Positions 47,101-56,439 of a stretch of 64,000 bases of DNA are shown here, piece after piece. A model generated the notes under the pieces. It was not told the DNA's origin, did no database searches, and was given only the letters and a program-made list of their open reading frames with translations. Numbering within the stretch: position 1 is the stretch's first letter; each line of letters starts with the position of its first letter. Location of the stretch: the NCBI GenBank assembly GCA_903813345.2, contig CAIIXF020000011.1:12250842-12314841 (forward strand), in the 5' to 3' direction. This DNA comes from Owenia fusiformis. Taxonomy: Eukaryota; Annelida; Polychaeta; Sabellida; Oweniidae. Made by a program: the position numbers and the translations under genes.

Positions 47101-48168
47101 ATGAAAGAACCAAATATTGTTTAGGAAAACCAATCTGTAATGAAAGAGCCAAATATTGTTTAGGAACACCAATCTGTAATGAAAGAACCAAATATTGTTC
47201 AGGAACACCAATCTGTAATGAAAGAACCAAATATTGTTTAGGAACATCAATCTGTAATGAAAGAACCAAATATTGTTTAGGAACACCAATCTGTAAAGAA
47301 AGAACCAAATATTTGTTTAGGAACATCAATCTGTAATGAAAGAGCCAAATATTGTTTAGGAACACCAATCTGTAAAGAAAGAACCAAATATTGTTTAGGA
47401 ACATCAATCTGTAATGAAAGAACCAAATATTGTTTAGGAACATCAATCTGTAATGAAAGAATCAAATAATGTTTAGGAACACCAACTTGCAAGACTTTGC
47501 CTCTTTTAATGCAGAAGTTTCAGAAATTATTTTTATGTATACTTTAAAAAAATCTATCATGTAATGTTCATATAATAATATAGTAATTATAATCTAATTA
47601 TTTTCTATTTATATGTAGGTGGCCAGCAGACAGCCAGTTGCCATCCATCCATCATCTGCTATATTCAGATGTAAACCCTCATATGTGATATACAATGAAC
47701 TTGTTAAGACCTCAGCCTGCTATATGAGGTATTTATATCTTCTTTGGCTCTTAATCACGTCAGTCTCTCCAACATATGAGTCACTATGTTTCTATGTCCC
47801 TATGTCCACTTCCTTGTGAATATTAGTGCTAGATCATGAAAAATGTGTGGAATGATGAAGTATGAACTTTAAATCTTTTTGCTTTGAAATGGACCAAGTT
47901 TGTATCGTGGCATTGAATGTTGGAAATAGTGCATTTCATGATCTACATGTACATATGTTTTTCATTGAATTTCAGCTATGGTATATCCATCTTACTAATT
48001 CATGGGGATTTTTCACATTATTTCCATTATCCTATGGCCTATATATATCCCATGTCATATATTTAAAGTGCTATTTAATTTGTTTGCAGAAATGTTTGTG
48101 TGGTGGACCCAGATTGGATATTTGAAGCAGCTCCTAACTATTTCAAAACTAGACCACTACACACGTGA
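29065..48168 (+). CDS. DHX33-like C-terminal cassette, copy B (exons 3-10 only)
   Basis: Joined exons: 29065-29150, 30571-30749, 36219-36284, 38113-38201, 38852-39023, 41908-42108, 47619-47728, 48090-48168. Lengths, phases and splice sites equal those of copy A, and no stop or frameshift was found. By eye over 982 bp there are about seven silent differences and one amino-acid change (T to A at the end of exon 4). No exon 1 or 2 homologue exists between 20320 and 29065. The cassette therefore lacks motifs IV-V and everything before them and cannot make a helicase on its own. It could serve as an alternative 3' end spliced from exon 2 of copy A (phase matches), be a decaying duplicate, or be an assembly artefact. 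The bias to silent changes favours selection, but it would also hold for two alleles. Confidence 0.8.
29151..30570. other. Intron 3, copy B
   Basis: Holds the mariner remnant 29259-30240 in place of A's (CCGT)n element. Just before exon 4 there is an ATG (30489) in frame with the exon and an open run through the acceptor, as in C. Confidence 0.65.
29259..30240 (+). mobile_element. mariner-like element remnant, unit B only
   Basis: Long inverted repeats: 29259-29420 and 30039-30240, meeting at ACTGCAGTTATTCCA on one side and its complement on the other, with GCAACGCGAGTAGCGCTAAG in both. The right end starts (reverse) CAGGGTGTTCAGGAAATAAC; the left has lost its outer 40 bp or so. The interior keeps a transposase fragment (29615-29774) reading [11 protein letters not shown] and [16 protein letters not shown], the second and third catalytic Asp regions of mariner. 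It is followed by a stop and further degraded transposase-like sequence. Absent from A and C at this site. Confidence 0.82.
30571..30749 (+). CDS. DHX33-like exon 4, copy B
   Basis: Intact, 179 bp, ending PSAE|GTAAGA. Against A there are four silent changes and T to A in the last-but-one codon. Confidence 0.88.
30771..31613. repeat. Long inverted repeat in intron 4, copy B
   Basis: Counterpart of 8398-9245 with the same arms (TTGCTCTGTAAAA and TTTTACAGAGCAG). Confidence 0.7.
32351..32849. mobile_element. pogo/Tigger-like MITE, copy B
   Basis: Same element and TA target as 9967-10464; ends CAGTAGAACCTG and CAGGTTTTACTG. A shared insertion, so older than the A/B duplication. Confidence 0.8.
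33161..34453 (+). CDS. Beta-1,3-galactosyltransferase (GT31), intronless, copy B
   Basis: 430 residues, colinear with copy A with no gap. By eye 17 nucleotide differences, 11 of them changing a residue: V49I, K73R, Q102R, T135R, S182F, A183V, M186T, L229Q, D236N, K252E and A370T (positions approximate). In copy B the catalytic-domain start is [12 protein letters not shown], which fits the family consensus better than copy A. The DDD motif (269-271) and EDFYITG are kept. Same membrane topology and host-intron position as copy A. The high share of replacement changes suggests relaxed or divergent selection on the stem, unlike the helicase exons around it. Confidence 0.92.
   Translation: MRVNRAVQKVLTSNYKCNYIIILMLMLCVYLYTKNKETILDCHSTTAKILTDLRQEEKVKLRHHDDNITLSSRKNDIIENSNNITTIGTMSQIGIDNKTMPRIRSTKNSLHDSANSTTSSKPVIQLNISDTRKGRENDLIDPVNYTAEISNPHDFEFTINENQTCKNDVFLLVYVYTAPGNFVRRTAIRSTWGNTTSYNKPDKNVKVIFLLGKTTETLQSKIRAESLQFKDIIQENFVDSYRNLTYKGVMGLKWVGEYCPNATFALKVDDDVFVNIFSLVKYLEKSNSNKVIYGHMGPLGSKRPVFRDKKNKWYVSREEFPMDFFPQYASGMAYVISGSAVKTLYDASLHLKFVSMEDFYITGRVAKAVNVTLHNMHGFLFSPSVEHFFKQKKEQTEIIQNNNWKFAFSGSNNMTSLNILWHKLISEQNM
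34716..34805 (-). mobile_element. Very short LINE tail insertion, unit B only
   Basis: TTTTTTTTATTAAAGTGTCC at the left end matches the tail of the LINE fragments at 18958 and 46565 (TTTTTATTAAAGTGTCACC). About 90 bp are inserted compared with A. This looks like a tail-only copy of the same family. Confidence 0.5.
34857..34876. other. 20-bp CACGTG palindrome, copy B
   Basis: Same perfect palindrome as at 12383-12402; position to within a few bases. Confidence 0.58.
35165..35425. mobile_element. Pair of hairpin elements, copy B
   Basis: Counterpart of 12728-12970. The centre AGCCC-TTC-GGGCT is unchanged. Confidence 0.65.
36219..36284 (+). CDS. DHX33-like exon 5, copy B
   Basis: Twenty-two codons, identical to A, with CTTTCCAG acceptor and AAG|GTCAGT donor. 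Confidence 0.88.
36285..38112. other. Intron 5, copy B
   Basis: AT-rich, near-identical to 13844-15762, with a 55-bp loss near 36880 relative to A and an extra GCATAGCCAGGGGGT near 37175. No gene or RNA recognised. Confidence 0.6.
38113..38201 (+). CDS. DHX33-like exon 6, copy B
   Basis: Identical to A at all 89 bases as far as I can see, including the CT|GTAAGA donor. Confidence 0.88.
38202..38851. other. Intron 6, copy B
   Basis: Matches 15852-16500 and carries the same imperfect hairpin block (about 38425-38690). No coding content. Confidence 0.55.
38852..39023 (+). CDS. DHX33-like exon 7, copy B
   Basis: Intact; one silent change (GGG to GGA in EGDH). The first donor is AAG|GTATGG at 39024. 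The in-frame minisatellite extension is longer than in A. Confidence 0.87.
38963..41865 (+). repeat. 63-bp exon-derived minisatellite with repeated splice donors, copy B
   Basis: Same family as 16612-17620, with the 1-kb palindrome (39944-40944) inserted inside it. Phase-0 donors occur at 39024, 39087, 39150, 39213, 39276, 39339, 39402 and 39465; the frame is open to 39497. Using the last would add 147 residues (seven 21-residue units). A block at 39087-39275 is repeated at 39276-39464, so B grew by multi-unit duplication. Confidence 0.88.
39944..40944. mobile_element. 1-kb near-perfect palindromic (foldback) element, unit B only
   Basis: Starts CACGGGGTACCATCGAATAA and ends with its reverse complement TTATTCGATGGTACCCCGTG. 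The arms of almost 500 bp stay paired nearly throughout, including CCGGAGCTGGGAACGTAACC, and meet near 40430-40445. Flanking ATATAT on both sides may be the target duplication, but the minisatellite itself has ATATAT there. No transposase; short mirror frames at 39933 and 40755 are the two arms. Absent from A. Confidence 0.85.
41908..42108 (+). CDS. DHX33-like exon 8, copy B
   Basis: Sixty-seven codons, protein identical to A, one silent change (GCG to GCA). Acceptor ATACTTTCAG, donor TCT|GTAAGT. Confidence 0.88.
42717..44706 (-). mobile_element. 5'-truncated LINE with reverse transcriptase, unit B only
   Basis: Minus-strand element whose tail is the T-run at 42717-42727. From the 5' side the ORF2 part reads DICPIFKK...[18 protein letters not shown], then motif [12 protein letters not shown], motif [21 protein letters not shown] and motif [11 protein letters not shown]. 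The frame ends at 44039 and continues in another frame from about 44066 to 43032 with [26 protein letters not shown] and [20 protein letters not shown]. One frameshift therefore kills it. Architecture fits a Jockey/CR1-type non-LTR element. A G-run of about 19 lies near 42918-42936. Absent from A. Confidence 0.9.
46565..46970 (-). mobile_element. 5'-truncated LINE tail, copy B
   Basis: Counterpart of 18958-19365 at the same place in the satellite, with the same T-run and ATTAAAGTGTCACC. Confidence 0.7.
47619..47728 (+). CDS. DHX33-like exon 9, copy B
   Basis: Protein identical to A; acceptor TTATATGTAG, donor GAG|GTATTT. Confidence 0.88.
48090..48168 (+). CDS. DHX33-like terminal exon 10, copy B
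   Basis: Identical to A, ending with TGA at 48166-48168. Confidence 0.88.
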
Positions 48169-51100
48169 CAGGCAGTAGAGGTGACAGACAGTTGATGTGA
48201 CAGGCAGTAGGCGTGACATAATCCTTAGTACTATGCACCTTCTTATTTCGCAATAGCTATGATAGATTTAAACTCTTTGATATGTGGTCGGAGATGCTGC
48301 TATATCTACATACATGTACTGTTGAAACATTCCTGCAGCTGACATCATCCAGGAGTGACATCATTCATGAGTGACACGATTACCAGTTGACACTAATAAC
48401 CTTAAAAAAAAAAAAAAAAAAAAAAAAAAACTATTGTTATTTGAGGATATAATATTATGGTAAAGTCATCAATTATCATATTCTCGAGATGACATCGTTT
48501 ATGAGTGACATTATTACACAGTTGACACTATTGTTATTTGAGGATATAATATTATGGTAAAGTCATCAATTATCATATTCTTGAGATGACATCGTTTATG
48601 AGTGACATTACACAGTTGACACTGTTGTTATTTGAGGATATAATATTATGGTAAAGTCATCAATTATCATATTCTTGAGATGACATCGTTTATGAGTGAC
48701 ATTATTACACAGTTGACACTATTGTTATTTGAGGATATAATATGGTAAAAGTCATCAATTATCATCTTTTCGACATGACATCGTTTATGAGTGACATAAT
48801 TACATAGTTAACGCTATTGTTATTTGTACATTTGATATTATGGTATAAGTTATCAATTATCATATTCTAGAGCGTCTCACTTTCTTGTCATCATGATTCC
48901 AGGAAAACCACTGGATGGATTTACTTCAAATTTTCACACATGTTACATGGTAAGAACTTCTAGAGCTGATTAACTTTTCGGCAGTCATCTTGCATTCTGG
49001 TGGCCATCTTTGAAGTTTTTAGATAAATCTTGTCATCGCGATTCCAGGAAAACCACTGATTAACCTTTTAGTGGCCATCTTGCATTCTGGCGGCCATTTT
49101 GAAAGTTTTTGGAGAAATTTTGTCAACGCGATTCCAGGAAAACCACTTTACGGATTTACTTTGAATGTTCACACATGTTACATGGTAAGAAGTCTTAGAG
49201 CTGATTAACTTTTTGGTTGCCATCTTGAAGTTTTTTATTAGATAAATCTTGTCATTGCGATTCCAGGAAAACTACTTTACTTCAAATTGCTTTCTGGGTC
49301 ATCAAGCCCATGCTTTTTTATCATCGCGGCTTTAGGAAAACTGCTTATCGGATTTTCCCCATACTCGCACACATGATAGAGGATATCAAGTTATAGAGCT
49401 GATTAACTTTTGTGGCAATCTCATTTTCTAGTCGCCATTTTGAACTTGTGTTCTGTTGATTTTATCTAAATATTATTTCATGTACTGTTTATATAGTACT
49501 TAAAAGTAGCCTACTCTCAAGACACTTGCGTGCGATTTTATACAGTTCGCATATCGATAAACATGAATGACCACCAAAAGACTTTTTTTTTTTTTTTTGA
49601 CGAGTGAGGGAATAAAATTAAAAGAATCTGCTAACATGATAAATTATCTGATGATTGTTAGAGACAGGATTCTTATATCAAAGTAAAATTTTATGGGTCA
49701 TTTGAAGAATGTTATCCTATTGTCTTTACTTTATTGCTATATTTACTGTTATTGAAAATTGCATATCGGATGTACGTTTGGCCCTAAAAGGGCATCAGTA
49801 CTAATAAAATCCTGTTATATATATCGCATCAAATTGTTAGACTTCGTTTTTTGAACCAAGTTATAAACGGCGCCATTTTCAGATTTTTGATTGATACTAT
49901 GATATAAGACTCACTGTGGCAAGTAGATCATGTATATCTTATTATTAAGGGTATTTCTTTTTTATTTTCGCCCAGATATAACGACCTAGGAAGGTCTATA
50001 AACACTAGCCTACTCAAGCAAATATAATTATTCGAAATTCAATTTTACGCTGGTGGTAAAAAAAGTCATTCTTATAACTTCCAGCGTAGAGTGTAAAACT
50101 TAAAAGTAATCAATGTGCACTGCGCTGAAACGCCGATCTTTGATATTCGTTTTTAATTTTTTTCAATTGAAATTATATATATATTTTTTTTTATCTCAAA
50201 CGTACTCAGAAAACCAATTTTACTTTGGTCAAACATACTCCAAATTACAAAAAATACAATTATAGCATTTAAATCTCTGATCTTTTTGCATTACGAAAAT
50301 AGACACAAGTAATATAGTCTGATTCCATCGTCTACTGACAGGATTGATACTAGAAAAGTATATAATTCGTATATTGTATGTCCAGTTTATTTAATGAAAA
50401 CGTTGTTAGTATATTACAGGACGATAATGTTTGTTTGCTATATGAAATCTGTAAAGATTCAGTTAAAACAATAGATTTTTCCTTGGGAGGAAAAACAAGT
50501 ATATTCTTGACTGATACAACCGATAAATATGAAAAGACTGACTTTTATCTATTTAGTTGATTGCTACATTTATGCCACCAGGGTGATATCGTGTTACTGT
50601 AGCCTATATTGTTATTGTCTCTTACTTAGAAAAGTGGACGATGTTCGGCGTCTGTCGCCCAGCGTTGTAACAAATTGTTGATGTAATTTTTGCCTGTTTG
50701 ATATTGTTCTACTAAAACTTTCTGTAGAACTGAAGAGTTGTTTTATAAATAAATTGTTCAAAAGATGACTTCATTTCAGTCCGAAATAGTACATTACATG
50801 CGTTGGGTTGAAGTATTACAATGAGGGAAATTTGTGTTGCCTTGGTGTATGCCCGGTTGTACGTATGGTGTACATGCGTTTTGCATTGCGACAATGTGAC
50901 AGAGAGTGGTTTGGTTATGAAATATTTTTGCCTCGTCGAATTTTCCTTCCCGTCTTGTACGCAACTGCATAAGGGCCAGGATCACAATGGGCATGGACAA
51001 AATGACCCCTGTCCTGCTGAAATAGCTTTTTAAGCCCTCTAAAAATGTGACTGAAGAAAAGTTAAAAGTTAGCGTTTCGGAAAGTTTGTTTGGTGTAAAT

Positions 51101-51181
51101 TTCTGATAACTACCCCGACACCTTAACTGTAAAAAAAGTTAAAGCTTGACTGAAAAAGTTAAAAGTTAGCGTTTCGGTGTA
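48169..51181. other. Downstream region of copy B
   Basis: Same content as 20321-23385: tandem repeat of about 95 bp (48345-48865), degenerate modules (48875-49450), AT-rich spacer. A 27-base A-run (48404-48430) preceded by AATAACCTT splits the first tandem unit and is absent from A. A 60-residue frame at 50378-50560 is open in B but stopped in A and has no known domain. Confidence 0.6.
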
Positions 51182-52002
51182 AAGGACCTTATACACCCTC
51201 CATTGGGATCTTCCCATGGGAAAAAATAATTCATCTGATCTTTCAAAATGAGTATTCTGCTTCAATTATGACATTTATATGCACACTCGTATCTTGTTGA
51301 CCTATATTCAGCACTGTATTGATGTATAGGCCACTTATTAGGGTTATAATTCAATTATGAAGTGTATAGGCATAGATTACAAACCAGGAAGTATTTTTGT
51401 GTCTGTCAAAATCCATTTGCATCCTACGCATCCCTGCATCTTATCCAAATATGTTACTACATAATGAAATATAACAGTATAATCTTTGGTTTTACAAACT
51501 TGTATGATATTTGATAAGTGTAAAAGTTGTTTTTGGAGCATTTTTCTATAGCCATTTTGTAGGGGAAAAAATGATGAAAAATGTACAATCTTTTAATTTT
51601 AAGTATGACCTGAATCGATTGCAAACTTCATATTTGCACATTTGATGAGATCAACCATTTGTGTCATATTGTGAAATTATTAAGTTTGCAATCGATTCAG
51701 GTCATAGTGTGTTTTTGGTATTTCTGTGATAATCAATGGAAACCAATGGCCTCTATTGGGATCTGCTGATATCTTCATGTTAAGTCAATGGTGCACAGAC
51801 CCATGTAAGTCAATACAACCTTACTGAACGAAATGATCCCTATCTCAGCTCATGTGTGCCCGAGCACTTTAATATTTTCCAAAGTATTATATGACATTTT
51901 ATTCCTCATGTTACACCTAAGAATGATTCATTTTGACCATAGGGATATTTGCCAATAATCGCACCTGTTCCTTTCTGATAACTAAACCGACACCTTAACT
52001 GT

Positions 52003-52512
52003 ATAGTTTAGTTTAGTTTAGTTTTATTGTTATTTACAGTGGTAGGTTCAATGCAATGCAATACAATGCAATACAAAAGAAAAGTAATAAAAAGCAACCC
52101 AGCCCACTTGGGCTTATCAACCACTAATGTAAAAAATTACAATTAGATTCATAACAAACAATTTTAAAAATACTAGCATGAATTTCTTAGACACATACAT
52201 GCAGTTAAATTCAATTTACATTATAAATGGCATTTCTTCTTTTAAAATAACAAAGTTTAACAAAATGAGCAGCTTGCCTAGGCATTTTTTCAGATAAATA
52301 CTGAAACTTTTGATCCGTAGTTGATTCGGTTTCTTCAAAAATTTGGTGATTTTGTAAATATGTTTTTCCTTATTTCCTTATAAAATGTACAATTAAAAAT
52401 AAAATGTTCCTCATCCTCAATGTTGCCAGATTTACATAAAGTACATTTTCTATTTTCCAATTTTTCATTTCTAAATCTGCCTGTTTCAATTTCCAGTGGT
52501 AAAATTCCCATA
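52003..52512 (-). mobile_element. 5'-truncated LINE tail, unit C only
   Basis: The left end is a GTTTA/GTTTAG-repeat tail. On the minus strand it reads LPLEIETGRFRNEKLENRKC, then TLCKSGNIEDEEHFIFNC, the zinc-binding ORF2 end. The words CCCACTTGGGCTTATCA resemble the tail at 18958. Inserted into CTTAACTGTATAAAATAAAG, which is continuous in B at about 24200. Confidence 0.75.
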
Positions 52513-52671
52513 AAATAAAGCTTGAATAATGCCGGCCTTTAGACGTTAGTTTAAAAGTTAGCGTTAAAAGTTAGTGTTTCGGAATGTTTGTTTGGTATAA
52601 ATTTCTGATAACTACATTGACAACTTAACTGTAAAAAAATAACTAAACTTTAAAAATAAAGCTTGAGAAAT

Positions 52672-52692
52672 GTTCGATTCCCCGACGGGGAG
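52672..52692 (+). pseudogene. tRNA-Asp 3' fragment, unit C
   Basis: GTTCGATTCCCCGACGGGGA plus G, the T-arm and acceptor side only, followed by a T-run. Left end of the array, as at 24369 in B. Confidence 0.75.
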
Positions 52693-53185
52693 GTTTCTTT
52701 TTTCGAAATGCCCAAACACATACCTTTATCCATCAATTTTTGGCCAGCTTGTAGTGCGTAGGTACACAATGGGCATGGACAAAATGACCCTTACCATGCT
52801 GAAATAGATTTTTCAGCCCTCTGAATATGTCACTGAAAAAAGTTAAAAATCCGCGTTTCGGAATATTTGTTTGGTTAAATTGCTGATAACTACACTGAGA
52901 CCTTAACTGTAAAAAATAAAGCTTGAAAATGCCCTCCTTAAGACGTTATTTTACGATTTTTGCTGTAACTTGAAAAGTAATGGAGCGATCTTTTTCATAT
53001 TTGATCTGTGAATACTCATAAGTATGGCACACTGTTTTATGACACTTTGATAAAAAGGCTGCCATGGTAAAAATAGCCGCCGATTTTACGTGTGTTGTTT
53101 TACGTTTTTGATTGATTTACTTGTTATGTTATATGTTGGTTGAACCAGTTCGTGATTCAAGTGTAACGTCTGCCGCACAGCCAAG

Positions 53186-53257
53186 TCCTCGTTAGTATAG
53201 TGGTGAGTATCCCCGCCTGTCACGCGGGAGACCGGGGTTCGATTCCCCGACGGGGAG
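53186..53257 (+). tRNA. tRNA-Asp (GTC)
   Basis: Identical to 24880-24951 over 72 nt; anticodon GTC at 53219-53221; T6 terminator follows. Likely functional. Confidence 0.95.
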
Positions 53258-53739
53258 GTTTCTTTTTTCGAAATGCTCAAACACATACCTTTATCCATCA
53301 ATTTTTGGCCAGCTTGTAGTGCGTAGGTACACAATGGGCATGGACAAAATGACCCTTACCATGCTGAAATAGATTTTTCCGCCCTCTGAAAATGTGACTG
53401 AAAAAAGTTAAAAGTTAGCCTTTCGGAATGTTTGTTTGGTATTTTCTGATAACTACACCGACACCTTAAACAATAAATTTTGAAATGCGGGCCTTAAGAC
53501 GTTATTTTACGATTTTTGCTGTAACTTGAAAAGTAATTGAGCGATCTTTTTCATATTTGATCTGTGAATACTCATAAGTATGGCACACTCTTTTATGACA
53601 CTTTGATTAAAAGGCTGCCATGGTAAAAATAGCCGCCGATTTTACGTGTTGTTTTACGTTTTTGATTGATTTACTTGTTATGTTATATGTTGGTTGAACC
53701 AGTTCGTGATTCAAGTGTAACGTCTGCCGTACAGCCAAG

Positions 53740-53811
53740 TCCTCGTTAGTATAGTGGTGAGTATCCCCGCCTGTCACGCCGGAGACCGGGGTTCGATTTC
53801 CCGACGGGGAG
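53740..53811 (+). tRNA. tRNA-Asp (GTC) with an anticodon-stem mismatch
   Basis: Two changes from the consensus: GCGGG to GCCGG in the anticodon stem (a C-C mismatch) and a C-to-T in the T-arm (GATTTCC). The boxes and terminator remain. Could be transcribed but the fold is weakened. Confidence 0.8.
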
Positions 53812-54302
53812 GTTTCTTTTTTCGAAATGCTCAAACACATACCTTTATCCATCAATTTTTGGCCAGCTTGTAGTGCGTAGGTACACAATGGGCATGGACA
53901 AAATGACCCTTACCATGCTGAAATAGATTTTTCAGCCCTCTGAAAATGTGACTGAAAAAAGTTAAAAGTTGGCCTTTCGGAATGTTTGTTTGGTATTTTC
54001 TGATAACTACACCGACACCTTAACCTTAAACAATAAAACGTGAAAATGCGGGCCTTTAGACGTTATTTTACGATTTTTGCTGTAACTTGAAAAGTAATTG
54101 AGCGATCTTTTTCATATTTGATCTGTGAATACTCATAAGTATGGCACACTGTTTCATGACACTTTGATTAAAAGGCTGCCATGGTAAAAATAGCCGCCGA
54201 TTTTACGTGTGTTGTTTTACGTTTTTGATTGATTTACTTGTTATGTTATATGTTGGTTGAACCAGTTCGTCATTCAAGTGTAACGTCTGCCGCACAGCCA
54301 AG

Positions 54303-54374
54303 TCCTCGTTAGTATAGTGGTGAGTATCCCCGCCTGTCACGCGGGAGACCGGGGTTCGATTCCCCGTCGGGGAG
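54303..54374 (+). tRNA. tRNA-Asp (GTC) with an acceptor-stem mismatch
   Basis: One change from the consensus (CCCCGTCGGGG for CCCCGACGGGG), which opens the last acceptor pair. Anticodon, A and B boxes and T6 terminator intact. 563 bp after the previous copy. Confidence 0.85.
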
Positions 54375-55514
54375 GTTTCTTTTTTCGAAATGCTCAAACA
54401 CATACCTTTATCCATCAATTTTTGGCCAGCTTGTAGTGCGTAGGTACACAATGGGCATGGACAAAATGACCCTTACCATGCTGAAATAGATTTTTCAGCC
54501 GTCTGAAAATGTGACTGAAAAAAGTTAAAAGTTAGCCTTTCGGAATGTTTGTTTGGTATTTTCTGATAACTACACCGACACCTTAACTGTAAACAATAAA
54601 ACTTGAAAATGCGGGCCTTTAGACGTTATTTTACGATTTTTGCTGTAACTTGAAAAGTAATGGAGCGATCTTTTTCATATTTGATCTGTGAATACTCATA
54701 AACATGGCACACTGTTTTATAGCACTTTGACTAAGAGCAAAAATGGCTGACGATTTTACGTGTGTTGATTTACGTTTTTGATTGATTTACTTGTTATGTT
54801 ATATCAAATCACATACCTTTACCCATTAATTTTTGGCCAGCATGTTGTGCGTAGGTACCCAGTTTGAAATATAATTAGATATCAGAAATAGATAAAGTAC
54901 ACATACTTTGCGATAGTTATCCCATCATAATCATTAGATATCCTGTTTGATACAGAAAACATGAACGCTTCATGATACATTATTAGACAAGACATGAGAC
55001 ACTAAGCTTTCAGTTCATCTACGTAAAGAAATTCCTAAAAAGCCACTGAACAGAGCCAACGATTCAAACATGTACTGAACAGAGCCAATGACTCAAACAT
55101 GTATGACTAAGACGACACATCATGTCACAAATCTGGCATGATCTACAATATTATTAATAACAAGTTGAATATATAGGTATTAGGACAGAAAGGTATTAGG
55201 ACATTTTCCATACTTCCCAGATAATGCCTCCCTGGACTTTATTGTTTTTGCACTTTGGACAGGTGTGAAAGAAATGATGGTCCCCCAGGGATTATGGTCC
55301 CCTTTCTTAACGGCCCTTACTGTCCCTGAATATGAGTTATGACGTCAATACATGTGTGAGCTCAAATCCTGGACCAAGTGCCCCTACCACGGGGTAGGAA
55401 AAGTGTGATTACAGAAAGTTCTATCGATTAATCCTTCTGAAAATTCTCTGTTGTAAATGCATAGAAATTATGTAGATTGTGTTACAATTTCAAGTGATTT
55501 ACCCCACCGCCAAG

Positions 55515-55657
55515 TCCTCGTTAGTATAGTGGTGAGTATCCCCGCCTGTCACGCGGGAGCATACTCGTTACCCAGTTTAAATTTTCAATTATGAAAACAT
55601 CATACCTTAGAAATGCAAGATGACGCGGGAGACCGGGGTTCGATTTCCCGACGGGAG
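55515..55657 (+). pseudogene. Interrupted tRNA-Asp, unit C
   Basis: Same structure as 26373-26514: tRNA nucleotides 1-45, about 62 bp foreign, duplicated ACGCGGGAG, then the 3' part. The insert differs from B by a few bases, so it was present before B and C separated. Confidence 0.8.
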
Positions 55658-55947
55658 GGGGGGGGGTGGGTTCTTATATTGGAATTCCCAAACACATAAC
55701 TTTATCCATCAATTTTTGACGGATATGCATCAAACATATCCTTCAAGTTTTGGTCAGCATGTTCATATTTGATATGTGAATACTCATAAGCATGGCACAC
55801 TGTTTTATGAAACTTTGACTAAAAGGCGGCCATGGAAATGACCGCCAACTTTACGTGTGTTGTTTTACGTTTTTATTGATTTACTTGTTATGTTATATGT
55901 TGGTCCACCAGTTCATGATTTAAGTGTAACCCTGCTTCGCAGCCAAG

Positions 55948-56019
55948 TCCTCGTTAGTAAAGTGGTGAGTATCCTTGCCCGTCACGCGGGAGACCGGTGC
56001 TCGATTCCCCGACGGGGAT
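55948..56019 (+). pseudogene. Degenerate tRNA-Asp-like sequence, unit C
   Basis: Same variant as 26808-26879 (TAGTAAAGTGG, CTTGC stem) but with a better 3' half (CTCGATTCCCCGACGGGGAT). Anticodon GTC kept. Activity doubtful. Confidence 0.7.
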
Positions 56020-56439
56020 ATTTATTTTTTTGAACAATTTTTGGCCAGCATGTAGTGCGTAGGTACAGGTGTAAAAAAAAGGGTAGGTGGTCCTATCAAA
56101 TTTTGGTCCTACTCTCTATTGATTTATATGGTGACCTAATTACAATTATTTTCTTATTATTCATACACAGTCAGGGCCAGTAAGGGCCTTAAGGAAAGGA
56201 GACCATAATCCCCAGGGGACCATAATTTCTTTTACACCGGTTTGAGATATGATTAGATCTCAGAAATAGATAAGGTACACATACTTATCATTGCGATATT
56301 TATCCCATCGTAATCATTGTATATCCTGTTTGATACAGAAAACATGAACGCTACAACCCCAAAATTGCCTTGTGTGGAATCATTTATCATTTCCCAATTT
56401 TTGCTATTTCTAACAAACCTCAATAATCCATTAACATGA

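Larger units (their letters stand above)
42603..47485. repeat. 39-bp satellite, copy B (about 60 units, interrupted twice)
   Basis: Same unit as 18366-19645. Segments: 42603-42716, 44707-46564 and 46971-47485, separated by a LINE with reverse transcriptase and by the older LINE tail. A higher-order pattern is visible between 44720 and 45360: blocks of three units (TTTAGGAACATC, TTTAGGAACACC, TTCAGGAACACC) repeat. So growth was by multi-unit steps. Confidence 0.87.
23386..51181. repeat. Segmental duplication unit B (about 27.8 kb)
   Basis: Starts with the intron 1 sequence AAGGACCTTATACACCCTCC, directly after the end of unit A. It lacks exon 1 (outside the unit) and exon 2 (replaced by the tRNA array, 24150-27985). 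It is longer than A because of the tRNA array, extra satellite units, the foldback insertion at 39944, the LINE at 42717 and other insertions. Exons 3-10 and the galactosyltransferase are intact. Confidence 0.92.
55262..56238. mobile_element. Inverted-repeat element carrying two tRNA-Asp-like sequences, unit C
   Basis: Left arm GGTGTGAAAGAAATGATGGT, then CCCAGGGATTATGGTCCC and CTTAACGGCCCTTACTG. Right arm AGTAAGGGCCTTAAGGAAAG, then CATAATCCCCAGGGGACCAT, ending TTTACACC. The arms pair over about 75 bp. Cargo: the interrupted tRNA (55515-55657) and the variant tRNA (55948-56019). About 1 kb, without the extra insertion seen in B. Confidence 0.75.

Noticed and set aside
50378-50560. 60-residue frame downstream of copy B
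   Set aside because: Broken by a stop in copy A and without recognisable features.
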